Assembly: GCA_015146655.1 (NCBI GenBank)
Contig: VKHL01000110.1
Location: 1 to 64,000, forward strand
DNA: 64,000 nt
Direction of reading: 5' to 3'
Source of the DNA: Ochromonas danica
Lineage: Eukaryota; Sar; Chrysophyceae; Chromulinales; Chromulinaceae
Part shown: one piece after another, positions 12,415-23,587 of the stretch
Numbering within the stretch: position 1 is the stretch's first letter
Layout: each line of letters opens with the position of its first letter
Translations under genes and position numbers: made by a program
Notes under the pieces: model-generated
Databases searched by the model: none
What the model was told of the DNA's origin: nothing
The model's input: only the letters and a program-made list of their open reading frames with translations

Positions 12415-14246
12415 ATGTTCTACTCGATTTCTGTTCTATCACACAAAGGACCTCTGGGAAAGCTATGGCTAGCAGCTCATTATGAGAAGAAGTTGACCAA
12501 GCAACTCATCTTTGCCACTGACATCTCCGCCTCTGTGCAGTCTGTGCTCAACCCCAGCGTTCCTCTTGCTCTTCGTATCTCAGGTCATCTTATGCTTGGC
12601 ATTGTTCGCATCTATTCCAGAAAGATGCGCTATTTAGTCACTGACTGTACGGAGGCTTTGTGGAAGATGAAGTTATCCTATCACCCTACTGTTGTTGACA
12701 TCCCTGAAGCAATAGTCAGTCATATTGACGACCTTCGTCACTTTGGTAATATTCGAGTAGAAGAGGAGGCTTTTCCCATGGAAATGTTAGCTTTCACAGC
12801 TCAATATGAGCCTGTGTCATCGCCCTTACCAAGCCCTGGCAGGGAAGAAATCATTGAAGTGGCGAGACCTTCAAAGAGGAGAGACAGGATCTCCCTGGAG
12901 ATTCCCTCAGGCAGGTTGAGTGAAGTTGAATATCGAAGAGGAGAGTCTCCATATGCTCCTTCTCCCATCGGGCCACCTTCTCGTGGTCCATCAGTATTGT
13001 CCTCAGCTTCTGGGCAGAGAGCAAGACTTACCATCTCACAGTTCGATGAAGATCAACTGGCTCCATTTGATGAAACAATGATGATCTCTGGATCAGAAGA
13101 ATATTCTTTTACGTATGCAGCTCCTCCTTCAGTTCCCGTGGTCCTACCTGAGCATCTTGAATTACCCTCACCAACAATTCCAGCCTTGTTACCCAGCCCC
13201 GAAGGTTTTACCACTCTTCCTCTCTCCCCTGTGGAAGAGGAAAGAGAAGAAGAAAAGCCACGCAGAAAAAGACGTCTTGTGGAAGTGAGTCATATTTTGG
13301 ACATCATCGCTGTTGGTCATTGATATATTCTGTGATTGAACAGATTGATGTGCAGTTGGAATTACCCAATCGTGTGCTACGTCAACGTCTTCGTGACACC
13401 AGACCAATTTTAAGACGTCAATTTGGTGCTCCATTGCCTTTTGAGTTATTGCCTGAGTTGGAAGCCGATGCTGCCCTTGTTCCTATCGAAGAGCGACTTG
13501 GTCAACTGCCTAAATACAGACGTAAGAAGTCATTCCTGTGTATAATTGGCTGTGCATGCATTTAATAGAGACAATATTCTATTATAGACGTCGCTGCTGA
13601 GCTTCGATGGGTCATTGATGTAAGCACTAATTTACTTCCAATGCCTTTTCCTTCTCGGGGATTATTTCCGCCTCCACCTCTTGTCGTCCCTTCAGCCCCG
13701 ATAGTCCCTACCACAGATCTTTTGGTGCAACCTCCACCTCCACCTCCTTTTCTTCCCGCCTCTGCTGAATTAGCGAGGGCCGAAGTTCCCTTCGGAGAAG
13801 AGCGGGATCGGCTGAGTGGTCTAACTGGCATTCGACCATCACTCTTATTTCCTGGCGCCACGCCGTCTATTGCAGAGGAATCTTTTCCAAGTTTTCCTGC
13901 TGGTGAGATTTCTCCTCCTATACCTTTTGAGTTCAATGAGCCCGCGCTTCCTTTTCTTGGCGTGGATGAACTGGAGAGTACGTTGGAAGGTCCATCTATC
14001 CCCTCTGCTATGTCAGGAGACGAACTCCGAATGGGAGAGCGTACGCGCAAAGTTTGGAGATTGTTGCAAAATAATTTCAGAACACAGACTCTTCCCGTAA
14101 AATTCAGTGAACTTTGCCAGCGAGCCTCAAAGCGATCTGTTGCAAGAGTGTTTTCAGAGATATTGCAGCTGAAGACGTTAGACCTTATCCAACTCGAGCA
14201 GTCTTCTCCGTACGGAGAATTGTCTATTGGTGTTCGTCCTCTATAG
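12415..14246 (+). CDS. RAD21: Kleisin, Rad21/Scc1/Rec8-like cohesin subunit, 568 aa
   Basis: Exons are 12415-13284, 13344-13521 and 13588-14246. The first ~105 residues are a typical Rad21/Rec8 N-terminal domain (MFYSISVLSHKGPLGKLWLA, then HYEKKLTKQLI, LRISGHLMLGIVRIYSRKM and TDCTEALWKMK), which binds the SMC3 neck. The last ~60 residues (LPVKFSELCQRASKRSVARV..., LIQLEQSSPYGELSI) form the C-terminal winged helix that binds the SMC1 head. The middle is Pro-, Ser- and Glu-rich and contains DDLRHFGNIR- and ExxR-like segments that could be separase sites. Cohesin holds sister chromatids together. Whether this is the mitotic Rad21 or the meiotic Rec8 paralogue cannot be decided here. It converges on the cysteine-protease gene. 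Confidence 0.9.
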
Positions 14247-14343
14247 ATAACAAGGTGTTTTCTTGCCAACAAGGTAGTATTTGATGCGTTATACTGCTTG
14301 CAAGTTAAGTTTCAACAGTCTAAATGAAATTGTACCAAGTTAG

Positions 14344-15366
14344 CTAAAAGATTGGATAGCTAGGGGCGTCCAAAACACCACACTTGTCAGCAGAAGATCG
14401 CTCGATAAGAACGAATCCTTTGTCGCCCCATGTGGAGCCCCATGAGTTCTTGATTTTCCAGAAATCAATGCCATTTAATGTACCGTACCCGACCAAGAGA
14501 ACTCCATGGTCCAAATTTTGACCACATCTTCCAGTTAGCACGCCCCCTCGATAAAACTGGAAAGCCAACTGATCAGCTTCTATCGCAATCGCCACTGGTT
14601 GTTGTGCAACGGCAGATTTGAGGGCATCGACGTCTTTTGGTTGGACATCAATGTACTTTTTGGGGGTTGAATGTGGCACCAAGGGCTTGTCCTTCTCGCA
14701 TTTACCCGATTTTCCAGTTTTCCCAGATGTGTAAGGATAGTCGGCTTCTGAAGCAAGGCCTTGATTGGATATTACCCAATCGTAGGCATCATCCATAAGT
14801 CCTCCATTGCAGCCCTCTAAAGGGGAAGGTGCGCAAGAAACAAGTTGCTGTTCCGAAAATGATTGGAGGCTTCCGTATCTCAAGAAGAACGCCCCTTCCA
14901 TGGCACCGGTGGCTGAAAATGCCCAACAAGATCCGCAATTTCCTTGATCCTTAATGGGAGTAACAGCGCCCTTACCACTCCAATCCACTATTTCTGGCAG
15001 AGAAGTGGTGTTGGTTGGGGCGAAGTGCTGATAAGGCGAAGGGTCACGATATGGTCTTGGGCGGGTTCCGCCTATGCCAACAGCTTCTCTGAACTCCTCA
15101 AAGGTTAGATGCGCAAACTGATTCAGTCCCATGCTGTAAGTCTTTGTTAGATCCTCATTATGAGTCAAAATGATGTCCACATTCTCAATGAAAATGTTCA
15201 ATCTTTTCAAAAATTCATCACCATTTTTGAATTCCAATTTATAAGCTTGCATATGCTCAAAGAAGAGCTTTTCATAGAAATCTCTGGGATAAGGATAACT
15301 CCCATAAACACCTGAAATCAAGACAATGGACAAAGTAGCGATGACAAGCGACAATTCTCTCTTCAT
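14344..15366 (-). CDS. Papain-family (C1A) cysteine protease, cathepsin L-like, 340 aa
   Basis: This is a single-exon gene. Residues 1-22 form a signal peptide. A prodomain of the I29 type follows (FEHMQAYKLEF..., NIFIENVDIILTHNE, NQFAHLTFEEF). The mature enzyme begins near residue 123 (LPEIVDWSGKGAVTPIKDQG). The catalytic set is intact: the oxyanion Gln in DQGNCGSCWAF, nucleophile Cys147, His in LDHGVLLVGYG and Asn in IKNSWGSTWG. Disulphide cysteines and the GCNGGLMDDAYDW motif are also present. The family degrades proteins in lysosomes or vacuoles or is secreted. Length is normal. The gene is divergent from LKR/SDH. Confidence 0.95.
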   Translation of the reverse strand: MKRELSLVIATLSIVLISGVYGSYPYPRDFYEKLFFEHMQAYKLEFKNGDEFLKRLNIFIENVDIILTHNEDLTKTYSMGLNQFAHLTFEEFREAVGIGGTRPRPYRDPSPYQHFAPTNTTSLPEIVDWSGKGAVTPIKDQGNCGSCWAFSATGAMEGAFFLRYGSLQSFSEQQLVSCAPSPLEGCNGGLMDDAYDWVISNQGLASEADYPYTSGKTGKSGKCEKDKPLVPHSTPKKYIDVQPKDVDALKSAVAQQPVAIAIEADQLAFQFYRGGVLTGRCGQNLDHGVLLVGYGTLNGIDFWKIKNSWGSTWGDKGFVLIERSSADKCGVLDAPSYPIF

Positions 15367-15869
15367 TCTCTTTCTTCTTTCTCTTTCTCTTCTTCTTCTT
15401 CTTCAGTGCTTCTCTCTGTAGATGGAATCAATTATGATTATGACTTGCTCCTAAGAGAAGTGACCACCTTGGGAGAAATGACCTTCAACATCCTCCCCCA
15501 CAATAAACTGAAGATATGATCTTCGGATCCCTTCACTTCGGTGTGACCGAAAAGCTCGTTTCTGGATTTTGAAAAGTGTTCTTTTGTCCCGGAAACGGGA
15601 GGAAAGGGGCAAGTTGAAATCTGGCCCATGAACTTGCTCTGGAATCATCTCCTGGCTACTATTGGCTGCTGTGCTCACAGCGCAGTGTTGCTCCTGTCAC
15701 TGTCCTGCTCTGCTGTTGACCTGCCACACACAGAAGACCAAGACTTGTGGGTGAGATAGATAGATTCCTTTTGCAATCTCCTGAGACATTTGATTGTGTT
15801 TAGGAACTATCTTGTTGATTCTGATTCGTCTTTTTTCTTAGTGTCTGGTTGGTTTAATAATAGAAAAAG
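15367..15869. other. Divergent promoter region, cysteine protease / LKR-SDH
   Basis: No convincing gene is seen. Short open frames on the minus strand (about 15438-15678) have no recognisable domain and overlap the expected upstream region. A CT-rich tract (15367-15410) lies just upstream of the protease start. Confidence 0.5.
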
Positions 15870-18800
15870 ATGATTCGTTCTCCCCTCCCTGGACAAGGTG
15901 TTCTACGTGCTGTTCGATCAGTCAATCGTAGATATATGAGCCAATACAAAGGTAATCATGTTCTAGGTATCTTAAGAGAGGAGTTTGGTGTGTGGGAAAG
16001 AAGAGCCCCTCTTTCACCTGCACAAGTGGCCACTCTGATTAAAGACCATCCTGATACACGTGTGTTGGTTCAACCCTGCACCCGCAGAATCTTCTCTGAT
16101 TCTGAATATGCTCATGCCGGAGCAGTCATTTCTAATGACCTTTCTCCTGCTTCCTTGATCATTGGTGTCAAGGCTGTGCCTATTAAGAACTTGTTGACAG
16201 AGAAATCCTACATGTTCTTCAGCCACACTATCAAAGCTCAACCAGCTGGTATGCCGCTTTTAGATGAAATTCTTCATAAGAAAATCCGTCTTTTTGATTA
16301 TGAAGGTATTACCAAGGATGGTCTTGATAACACCCCTCGTCTCGTCGCTTTTGGTCAGTATGCAGGGTATGCTGGCATGGTGGATGGACTTCAAGGTTTG
16401 GGATTGAGACTGTTGTCAGAAGGATTCTCTACTCCCTTCCTTCATATCCCTAATACTTACATCCACCCTACACAAACGAAAATTGAAGAGTCTTTACGAC
16501 TTGTTGGGGATTTAATCAAACAGAATGGACTGCCTCCATCTCTGACTCCTATTGTCGTTGCCATCACGGGTAGTGGTAATGTTGCTAATGGTGCCCGAGA
16601 GGTGTTTGAACAGTTACCCCATGAGTATGTTCAAGCACATGAGCTTCCCAATCTCCGTGCAGACGTTCTGGCTGGCAGAAGAGATGCCAACAAGCTGTAT
16701 GGTGTGTTAGTGACTGCCAAGGACATGGTGCGCCGCAAGAACCACTCCGGTACTTTCGATAAAGGCCATTACTATCGCCACCCTCAAGAATATGAGCCAG
16801 CTTTCCACGAAACGATTTTACCCCATATTACAATGCTTGCTAATGGCATCTATTGGGATGCTCGCTTCCCTCGTCTCATCACCAATCAGCAGTTGAGAGA
16901 ACTTCGTGCTACTGGCAATCGCAATCTGCGAGTAATTGCTGATATCAGCTGTGATATTGATGGTAGCGTGGAATGCTTGAATAAGTCTACCACCATCGAG
17001 AAGCCCTATTTCACATATCTACCTGAACAGAGTAAGAACGTGGATGCTCTTTCTGCTGATGGTGTGATGGTGTTGGGAGTCGATAATCTCCCAACTGAGT
17101 TACCAAGAGATGCTTCTGAATACTTTGGCAAGCGTTTATTGCCATTGATTCCTCATCTTTTGAAGACTGCTGGTTCTGTTACTCAAGAAGACATGAAGGA
17201 TCTGCCACCAGAATTACATCGTGCTTGTATCACAAGTCACGGGGAGTTGATGCCTAAGTGGCGTTACATCGCTCGCTTGCGTGAACAAGCTCAAGTATTG
17301 ACGAATGTAGCATCTAAACAAGCTAAAATGCCTGCTGCGATCGTCAAGTTAGAATTAGTGGTAAGGGCTTTTCTTTTCTTTTTGAGGAAACTGTGTGCTC
17401 ATTTGTTTGTTTATCGCTTAGGGTCACCTCTTTGATACGGGAGTGATCAACCGTGTGTTGGATATTCTTGAAGATAGTCACAACGAAGTCAACTTCACTG
17501 TTGTGAATTGCGAAGTTCGTCCCAATACTACTGCAGGGGCACAGCCTTCACGAATTGTGCTTAACATGAGCAGCTCTGACAAGGACAAGCTTCTCCAGGT
17601 TGCTGAAAATGTTAAAAATGTTGTAGAATCCAATCCCAAGGCTGAGGGAGAAGTCAAACTTCTCGATGAAGAAGGAGATGTTCACGTCACTACTCCCAAG
17701 CGTATTCTCCTCTTTGGTGCTGGTCGTGTGGCTCTTCCTGTCGCCCGCTTCTTTGCTCAACAAAAAGACGTGATGATGACTGTGGCCACGGAGTTCGAAG
17801 ATCAGGCAAAAGCTTTGTTGGATTGCTTTGCTGAGAAGGAGAGAGGCATCTTCCATCCTTTCCGCTTCCCACAAGACAATGCTCAATTGCCTGAGCTCAT
17901 TAAGCAATGCGACATTGTTGTCAGCTTGCTTCCCGCTACCATGCACACTCCACTAGCTCAGGAAGCAGTCCGTCAGCGCAGACACATGGTCACTGCCTCT
18001 TATGTATCACCTGAAATGAGAGCTCTGCATGATGAGGCAGTCAGCCAAGGTGTTGTCTTGTTGAACGAGGCAGGATTAGATCCTGGAATTGATCACATGC
18101 TCATCATGAAGGCTATCGATCATATCCACTCGAAGGGTGGAAAGGTGAAGGAATTGGTTTCTCTTTGTGGTGGCCTTCCTGACCCTGTAGCTGCTGAGAA
18201 TCCTTTGCGATACAAGATCTCTTGGTCACCACGTGGTGTTCTCAATGCTGCCAACAACAGTGCTCGCTACTTAAATCACAACGACACCATTTCCGTTGAC
18301 GGAGAGCGTCTCCTTCTTGCAGCTCAGCCTAGCAACCGATTCCCAACTCTTCGTCTGGAGACTATTCCTAATCGTGACTCGTTGGCCTATCGTGAGCTCT
18401 ATGGTATCAGAAATGTGCACTCGATCTGCAGAGGTACTCTGAGATATGAGGGCTGGTCGAACGCTATGTTTGCTCTCAAGTGCTTGGGTCTCTTGTCCTC
18501 GAAGGCATTCGGTGATTCAAAGGATGTTTCTTGCCGCGATATCGTGCGTATGATCACTTCTGACCTGACGTTCTCTCCTCTTCATATCAAGCAAGTCTTG
18601 CGTGCTAAAGGTGTACCTGATCTGGATGGAGCTCTTGAGGCCATTCGCTTCCTTGGACTCAGTGCTGATGCCGATACTGCCGCAGTTGATTTGGCCGAGC
18701 AATGCCGTGGTGCAACCCCCATTGATGCTTTGTGCAAACTAATGGAGCAAAAGCTCTCCTTCCTCCCTGGTGAGAAGGATATGGTTGCCATGTTCCACAA

Positions 18801-19071
18801 GGTTGTTGGCGAGTACGAGGATGGAACTGTGGAGACCCACACTTCTCGCTTGCTTGCTTTCGGTACTCCTGGTGGCGACAGCGCAATGTCTGCCACAGTG
18901 GGATACACCACAGCCGCTGCCGTGGATCTCATTTTGCACAACAAGTTGGCCGACACTGATCTCAAGGGTGTGGTCATCCCCACCGATCCTCGTGTCTACA
19001 CGCCTATCTTGAAGACTTTGGAGAGCTGTGGCATCACTTGGACGGAAACAGCTGAGCAGCGGAAGAATTAA
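15870..19071 (+). CDS. AASS: Bifunctional lysine-ketoglutarate reductase / saccharopine dehydrogenase, 1046 aa
   Basis: Exons are 15870-17360 and 17422-19071. The first ~25 residues are basic and hydroxylated (MIRSPLPGQGVLRAVRSVNR), as expected for a mitochondrial presequence. Residues ~30-480 form the LKR half (GILREEFGVWERRAPLSPAQV-type start, VAITGSGNVANGAREVFEQL for the dinucleotide site). The C-terminal half is saccharopine dehydrogenase (RILLFGAGRVALPVARFFAQ Rossmann motif, EAGLDPGIDHMLIMKAID, GGLPDPVAAENPLRYKISWS). Together they convert lysine plus 2-oxoglutarate through saccharopine to aminoadipate semialdehyde and glutamate. The fusion order is the same as in animals and plants, so this is a degradative rather than fungal biosynthetic arrangement. 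The linker between the halves is somewhat longer than in human AASS (926 aa). Confidence 0.95.
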
Positions 19072-19550
19072 ACAGTAGTTTGAGCTTGGTTTGTTTTCTT
19101 CCTAGTATAAACAGTGTCACCCATTTAAGATCCGATAGGTCGAACAGCAACAGTCCGTAGTCAGCCTTGTTAGTCTACTTTAGCTTAATCGATAAACTAT
19201 CATACGCGTCCTCGTCCGTTAAATACTTTACATGAATAGGAACTGCAGAGCCTCGCTCGTCGACCGAAATAGTGTTACAGTGTAACGTCAAGTCCCAGGA
19301 ATTGCTTAACGAAGCATGACTGAATGCCATGTGGTGGGCTGTTGGGATATTTGTGAAGCTGTTCTAAACGTGGTGTACAGCACGTGCTAACAAAGAAGAG
19401 CGATCAACACACAACAGAACACAACACACTCTGGTGTCTACACTCGTCACTTAGGTTAACCATTAAACTATTGTGCACAGCGCACGGGTAGGTAAACAAT
19501 GGCAGAAGACATCATATAGAAGAAGCAAAGTGGTATTGCTATAACACACT
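19072..19550. other. Convergent intergenic region, LKR-SDH / ATP synthase d
   Basis: This stretch holds the 3' ends of two convergent genes. I see no ORF of note, no RNA-gene signature and no repeat. Confidence 0.6.
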
Positions 19551-20036
19551 TTACTTCTTGTGGATGAACCATTGGTGGTTCTTGATCTCCTCCTCAACAT
19601 CTCTAACAAGGTGAGGGAATCTCTCAGCCAACTCCTCATAGGTGGTGTCCTTGGTGATGCGAATCTTCTCAAAGGCTTCAAGTTGCTTGTTCAAACCTTC
19701 CAATTCAGCATGAACAGCCTGAACAATCTCATCAGCAGCCTTGAGTAATAACTCACGCTTCTTGAGTTCGAGTTCAGGAGTTTGAGCGGTGTAAACAGGA
19801 AGCTTCTTGTCTTGGTAAACCTTCTCTAAGGCATCCACAGCAGCAGAAGTAAATCTGAGCTTGTTCTTGTAGGCAGCAAAATTGATAGGCTCGACTTCCT
19901 TAGCGTATCTGGCATGAGTGGCGAGAATCTCATTGGATTTGTTACGAAGAAGATTAAAAGAGCGTTTCACTTCTCCACCAGTAACCTTGGAGAGAATCTT
20001 CTCCCAGTTAAATTTATGAACATTAGTGACGGCCAT
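19551..20036 (-). CDS. ATP5PD: Mitochondrial F1Fo ATP synthase subunit d, 161 aa
   Basis: This is a single exon. The start is chosen at 20036 (MAVTNVHKFNWEKI), where family similarity begins; the frame is open 36 codons further upstream with another ATG at 20144, but that extension has no family-like sequence. The protein is highly helical and charged (RSFNLLRNKSNEI, AAYKNKLRF, AVDALEKVYQDKKLPVY, ITKDTTYEELAERFPHLV), as expected for the peripheral-stalk d subunit linking F1 to the membrane part on the matrix side. Length is normal. The gene is divergent from a plastid-targeted protein. Confidence 0.85.
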   Translation of the reverse strand: MAVTNVHKFNWEKILSKVTGGEVKRSFNLLRNKSNEILATHARYAKEVEPINFAAYKNKLRFTSAAVDALEKVYQDKKLPVYTAQTPELELKKRELLLKAADEIVQAVHAELEGLNKQLEAFEKIRITKDTTYEELAERFPHLVRDVEEEIKNHQWFIHKK

Positions 20037-20440
20037 GATTGATGATGAGAGTCGATCACAAGAAGGGATGAAGGAAAGCACCTGCTGCAGCTGCTGAGGC
20101 TTGCCTTCCCGCCAGAGCCCGAGCCTCACCCAACAGAACAACACACACAGAGTGAGAGGGAGGGGAAGTTAACCAGATGGGAAGTTAAAGAAGGGGTTAA
20201 GTTAAGGCAGAGTGTAGTGGTGAGGGGAAGTTAACGGAAGAGGAAGTTAAAGAGCAAAAGGGTTAAGTTAAGATGAAGGGAAGTTAAAGCAGAGTGTAGT
20301 GGGGTGGAGGCTTCTGCTTCAAGGCGAATAGTGAAAATGATCTGCAACAACAAGAACAAGTAGAAGAAGAAGAAGACCCCCGACGACAGGTTATCATATC
20401 ATTGCAGTATACTATACTGGATAGAAAGAGAGGTTAGAGG
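20037..20440. promoter_or_regulatory. Divergent promoter with at least eight AAGTTAA-type words
   Basis: Between the two divergent genes, roughly 20165-20290 carries a dense series of AAGTTAA/GGTTAAGTTAA words separated by purine-rich spacers. The longer phrase GCAGAGTGTAGTGG occurs twice, each time directly after a GTTAA word (about 20207 and 20290). This looks like a degenerate tandem array or a multi-site element. Function is inferred only. Confidence 0.5.
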
Positions 20441-21130
20441 ATGATAAGACGATTAGGCAATTGGCTTTTTCTTCTTATCATAACAATGTGGTTAATGATG
20501 ACGATGAAAGATCATTCCAACACAGTCACCTTAGCATTCAATATTCATCATACAACAACAACAATAACAACAATAACAGTCAAACCTCTGACAACTCTCA
20601 CTAGTCAACACTACCACAGTAGAAGACAATCTCTTCTCGTATTATACGCTAACAATAACAACAATAACAATAACAATAAAGACATTAAAGATACAGAGAA
20701 AGATAAAGAAGAACAAATCAAAGAATGGGAAAGTATGTCAGTGGATGATCTTCTAAATCTTCTCGATGACAAACATCTCAATGACATCTCACCAGAACTA
20801 AGACAGATTATTGGTCGTAAAGTCCAAGAGAATGCTCCCAGTGACAATGAAGTGCGAATGAAGGCATTAGGAATCAATCCTGTCGTTATCGCAGGGTTTG
20901 CATTAGCTGCCATTCTCCTCACATTGAATACTATATGGGGAGGAGGATGGGCTACAAGGACGTTCTTCTCTGACTCTGACAGTCGAGAAGGCAGTATTGA
21001 AGGCATTGTCTATAAAGATGCGCAACAACGAGAAGAAATCTTGAAATTGCGTGGAAACACAAAACTAGATCTAGAGAAAGCATATCGTCAAATTCTTCAA
21101 GAACGGTCTGCTGCTAGTGTTAGTGAATAA
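20441..21130 (+). CDS. Putative plastid-targeted single-pass membrane protein, 229 aa
   Basis: This is a single exon. Residues ~8-22 are hydrophobic (WLFLLIITMWLMMTM), giving a signal anchor or signal peptide. TLAF follows near residue 33 and then a Thr/Ser/His/Arg-rich stretch without acidic residues (to about 68), a bipartite plastid-targeting layout. An Asn run (about 10 residues) and a charged region lead to a segment VDDLLNLLDDKHLNDISPEL. One membrane span lies at about 145-165 (NPVVIAGFALAAILLTLNTI), followed by a basic/acidic C-tail. I do not recognise a family. The mature protein may sit in the thylakoid or inner envelope membrane. Plastid location is an inference from the N-terminus. 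Confidence 0.7.
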   Translation: MIRRLGNWLFLLIITMWLMMTMKDHSNTVTLAFNIHHTTTTITTITVKPLTTLTSQHYHSRRQSLLVLYANNNNNNNNNKDIKDTEKDKEEQIKEWESMSVDDLLNLLDDKHLNDISPELRQIIGRKVQENAPSDNEVRMKALGINPVVIAGFALAAILLTLNTIWGGGWATRTFFSDSDSREGSIEGIVYKDAQQREEILKLRGNTKLDLEKAYRQILQERSAASVSE

Positions 21131-21348
21131 TACTAGTAATAGTCATATTAGACTGACTATATTGTAAATTATGATCAGACCCTCTGTTATTGTTATTATT
21201 CACTGCTTCACTTCATATTACAGTACCAACAACTATAACAATAGCACATAGTGACACAGTGATGGACTTCTGTCCATTCTCCTCGATCTCCTTCATGTAT
21301 GTATATAGTGTATATAGTGTATTGTATTGTAGTGTATTGTATTGATTT

Positions 21349-23098
21349 TCAAGCCTTCTTCTGGTGGATGACGTCTGTTATGGCATAGGTTGGTAGAAGC
21401 TGTCCAACACAAACAAACAACAAACAAATAAGATGATCTCACCATAAGAAACAATACAAAGAGAAGAAGACAAGATGGTCATACCTGATGTCGATAGATA
21501 AAAGAATTGAGAGAAAGTAGAAGGAAAGCAACAAGTAAGAAGAAGGAAATGTACTGGATCCAGGCAACTTTCAGCACTTGAGATGTAGCAGGTGTGTAGA
21601 CTACAGGCTGTAGAGGCACTCGAAGACTCATCGAGACATTGAAATAGTTCTGTGAGGAAATATCAGCAAAGCTACTACTTGCACTCAAACCTCGTCTTTC
21701 CACGTATTCATAATTCCTTCGTAATCCCAACGTAGCTGTTTAGCATTCAACAACAGTAACACAAACAACACATACCATGTCATGTCATGTCATATCAAAC
21801 CAATAATAGGTGACACTGACCATTACGAGCATTGTACTGTTGCATGACAGCATTCATCGTGACTTCTTGAGCTGGTGTTCCCACTCCAATATCAAACAAT
21901 GGATCATCACTATATAGTCGACGATATCCTCCATACAATGAAAATGGCCAAGATTGTCGTAAAATCAAATCACCATCAAAGGATAACTTCTGCATGGGAG
22001 TTCCTGCTTCATAAGAATAGAATGTGACAGCATCAAAGAGGTATTTAGCACGTTGACTAAGTTTGACATCATGCCAGAGAAGAACACTGAATCCTCGTAT
22101 CGTCTCTCCTGAGAGAAGAGGGAATAAAGCTGAGAATTCCAGACGATCCATTTTGCCATCACGATTATCATCTAATTCAGCAGAACGAATAATAGGAACA
22201 CGAGTGGTAGTAGTAGCAAAGAGTTGGTTGATATAGGCATTAGTACTGTATTGATAAGTCACAGCTTGGCCATTACTAGAAGACAAGAAGAAACACAGAA
22301 TTAACAAATGAATAGACGAAGAGAAGTGGGTTAGTTACTAGAGTACAGCAGGATACAATGACACCATATAATACCATGCTATATAACATATAACACAGTA
22401 CACACTAATATCACCTCTCTGGTCTATTACAATGACACAGTCACAGTCACAGTCACAGTGACAGTATTAGTAGTAGTAGTAGTGGTGGTGGGTAGGTGTA
22501 ATATCACAGCATGTCTGCACTTGTATGTATACACTAACTAAAGTTAACTTCCATGTGTCTAACAGTGTATATGTATATATTCACATATACAACACAGTGA
22601 CAACAGCAGGTAGGGAGGGAGGGTTGTACTTCACATACTACACTGTACATACAGTAGACACAGTACAGTACTATGGCACATCACCCACTCACTGTGACTG
22701 ACTCACTGTGACTGACTCACTGTGACTGACTCACTGTGTCTCATTTGACTCATTGACTGACAGACTGACTCATTTCACTCACTGTGCAGTTACTCACTCA
22801 CCTGTCCTCCCCATACCACTCCAAGTTAGCTAAATACTTGTAACTTACTTCAGGTTGTTCTAAATAATAATGCTCTTTTAACCAGAAGTCATAGGTATTA
22901 TAAGCAATAATAAGAGGTAAGATAATGATAACAAAGATGAAGAAGAGTGTATACAAGGTAGCAGGAGAAAACCATGGAGCATAATACCTCCGATAAAGAG
23001 GTTCTTGATGAACCTATCATAACAGATTTAATAGATTTACTGAGTCCTTTACAAGAACAAATAAACAGTAGAAAAGGTTATCATACCTGAAATGCCAT
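21349..23098 (-). CDS. TMEM231: TMEM231, ciliary transition-zone protein, 326 aa
   Basis: Five exons, in transcript order, are 23098-23087 (only 12 nt, MAFQ), 23013-22802, 22275-21821, 21735-21485 and 21399-21349. Frames and phases join cleanly. Family signatures include FWLKEHYYLEQPEV after the first membrane span (LYTLFFIFVIIILPLIIAY), the NRDGKMDRLEFS segment, DGDLILRQ, and a second span near the C-terminus (IQYISFFLLVAFLLLSL) preceded by QPVVYTPATSQVLKVAW. Length is close to human TMEM231 (316 aa). TMEM231 belongs to the B9/tectonic complex that gates the base of cilia. Its presence supports a flagellated life stage. The second intron (22276-22801) is 526 bp, far above the local norm, and is full of simple repeats. 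Confidence 0.88.
22440..22800. repeat. Simple-repeat-rich TMEM231 intron
   Basis: The long second intron contains CACAGT runs (about 22437-22465), a GTA/GTG trinucleotide run (22466-22492), TATAC-like words, and three exact tandem copies of the 14-mer ACTGTGACTGACTC (about 22690-22731) with degenerate continuation. No gene is seen in the intron. Confidence 0.85.
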
Positions 23099-23587
23099 CA
23101 AACTATTGTTTCCTTTTCAAATGAAGGAAAACGGACCAGTTGCAGTATAGTGTAATTCCTTTAATTCATTTTAGGTAATTACTTAATAATTAGAGGGTTT
23201 AGTCCCATGCAGTATTTCATGGATAGTCCTACCAATTTGCAACATTTCTGTCTTTTTATTGAAAGCAATTTGCTAACTAATGAACTACAACAACAAACAT
23301 AATATTATGAGTATTTCATTTTCAATGTTCGTCAAATGTAAATAAGTTATTCTTCCTTACAAAACAACACATGATTGTAAAGTTATTGTAATGTAATGTA
23401 TTCATCTGAGTAATGAAACTCAAAGTTGATAAACATAGATAATCATCACTAACTTCACCACCACTCAAAAAGCAAGTGAGATCGACTTAGTTGATATTAG
23501 AGGAGCACTTCTCTCTGCTGGGTACCTCAATATTTTGACAAAATAACTAATAATCGTCTCACCAGGTAGGTGGTCACCAGGTGGTGG
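23099..23587. other. Intergenic region between two minus-strand genes
   Basis: This is AT-rich sequence between the TMEM231 start and the kinase stop. It should hold the TMEM231 promoter and the kinase 3' UTR. No ORF, RNA gene or repeat stands out. Confidence 0.55.

Noticed and set aside
15438-15678. Two overlapping minus-strand ORFs of 63-75 codons
   Set aside because: They lie in a divergent promoter region, have no domain and show no splice link to a gene.
20037-20144. In-frame 36-residue extension of ATP synthase subunit d
   Set aside because: Subunit d similarity begins at the internal ATG; the extension is not clearly a presequence, though this cannot be fully excluded.
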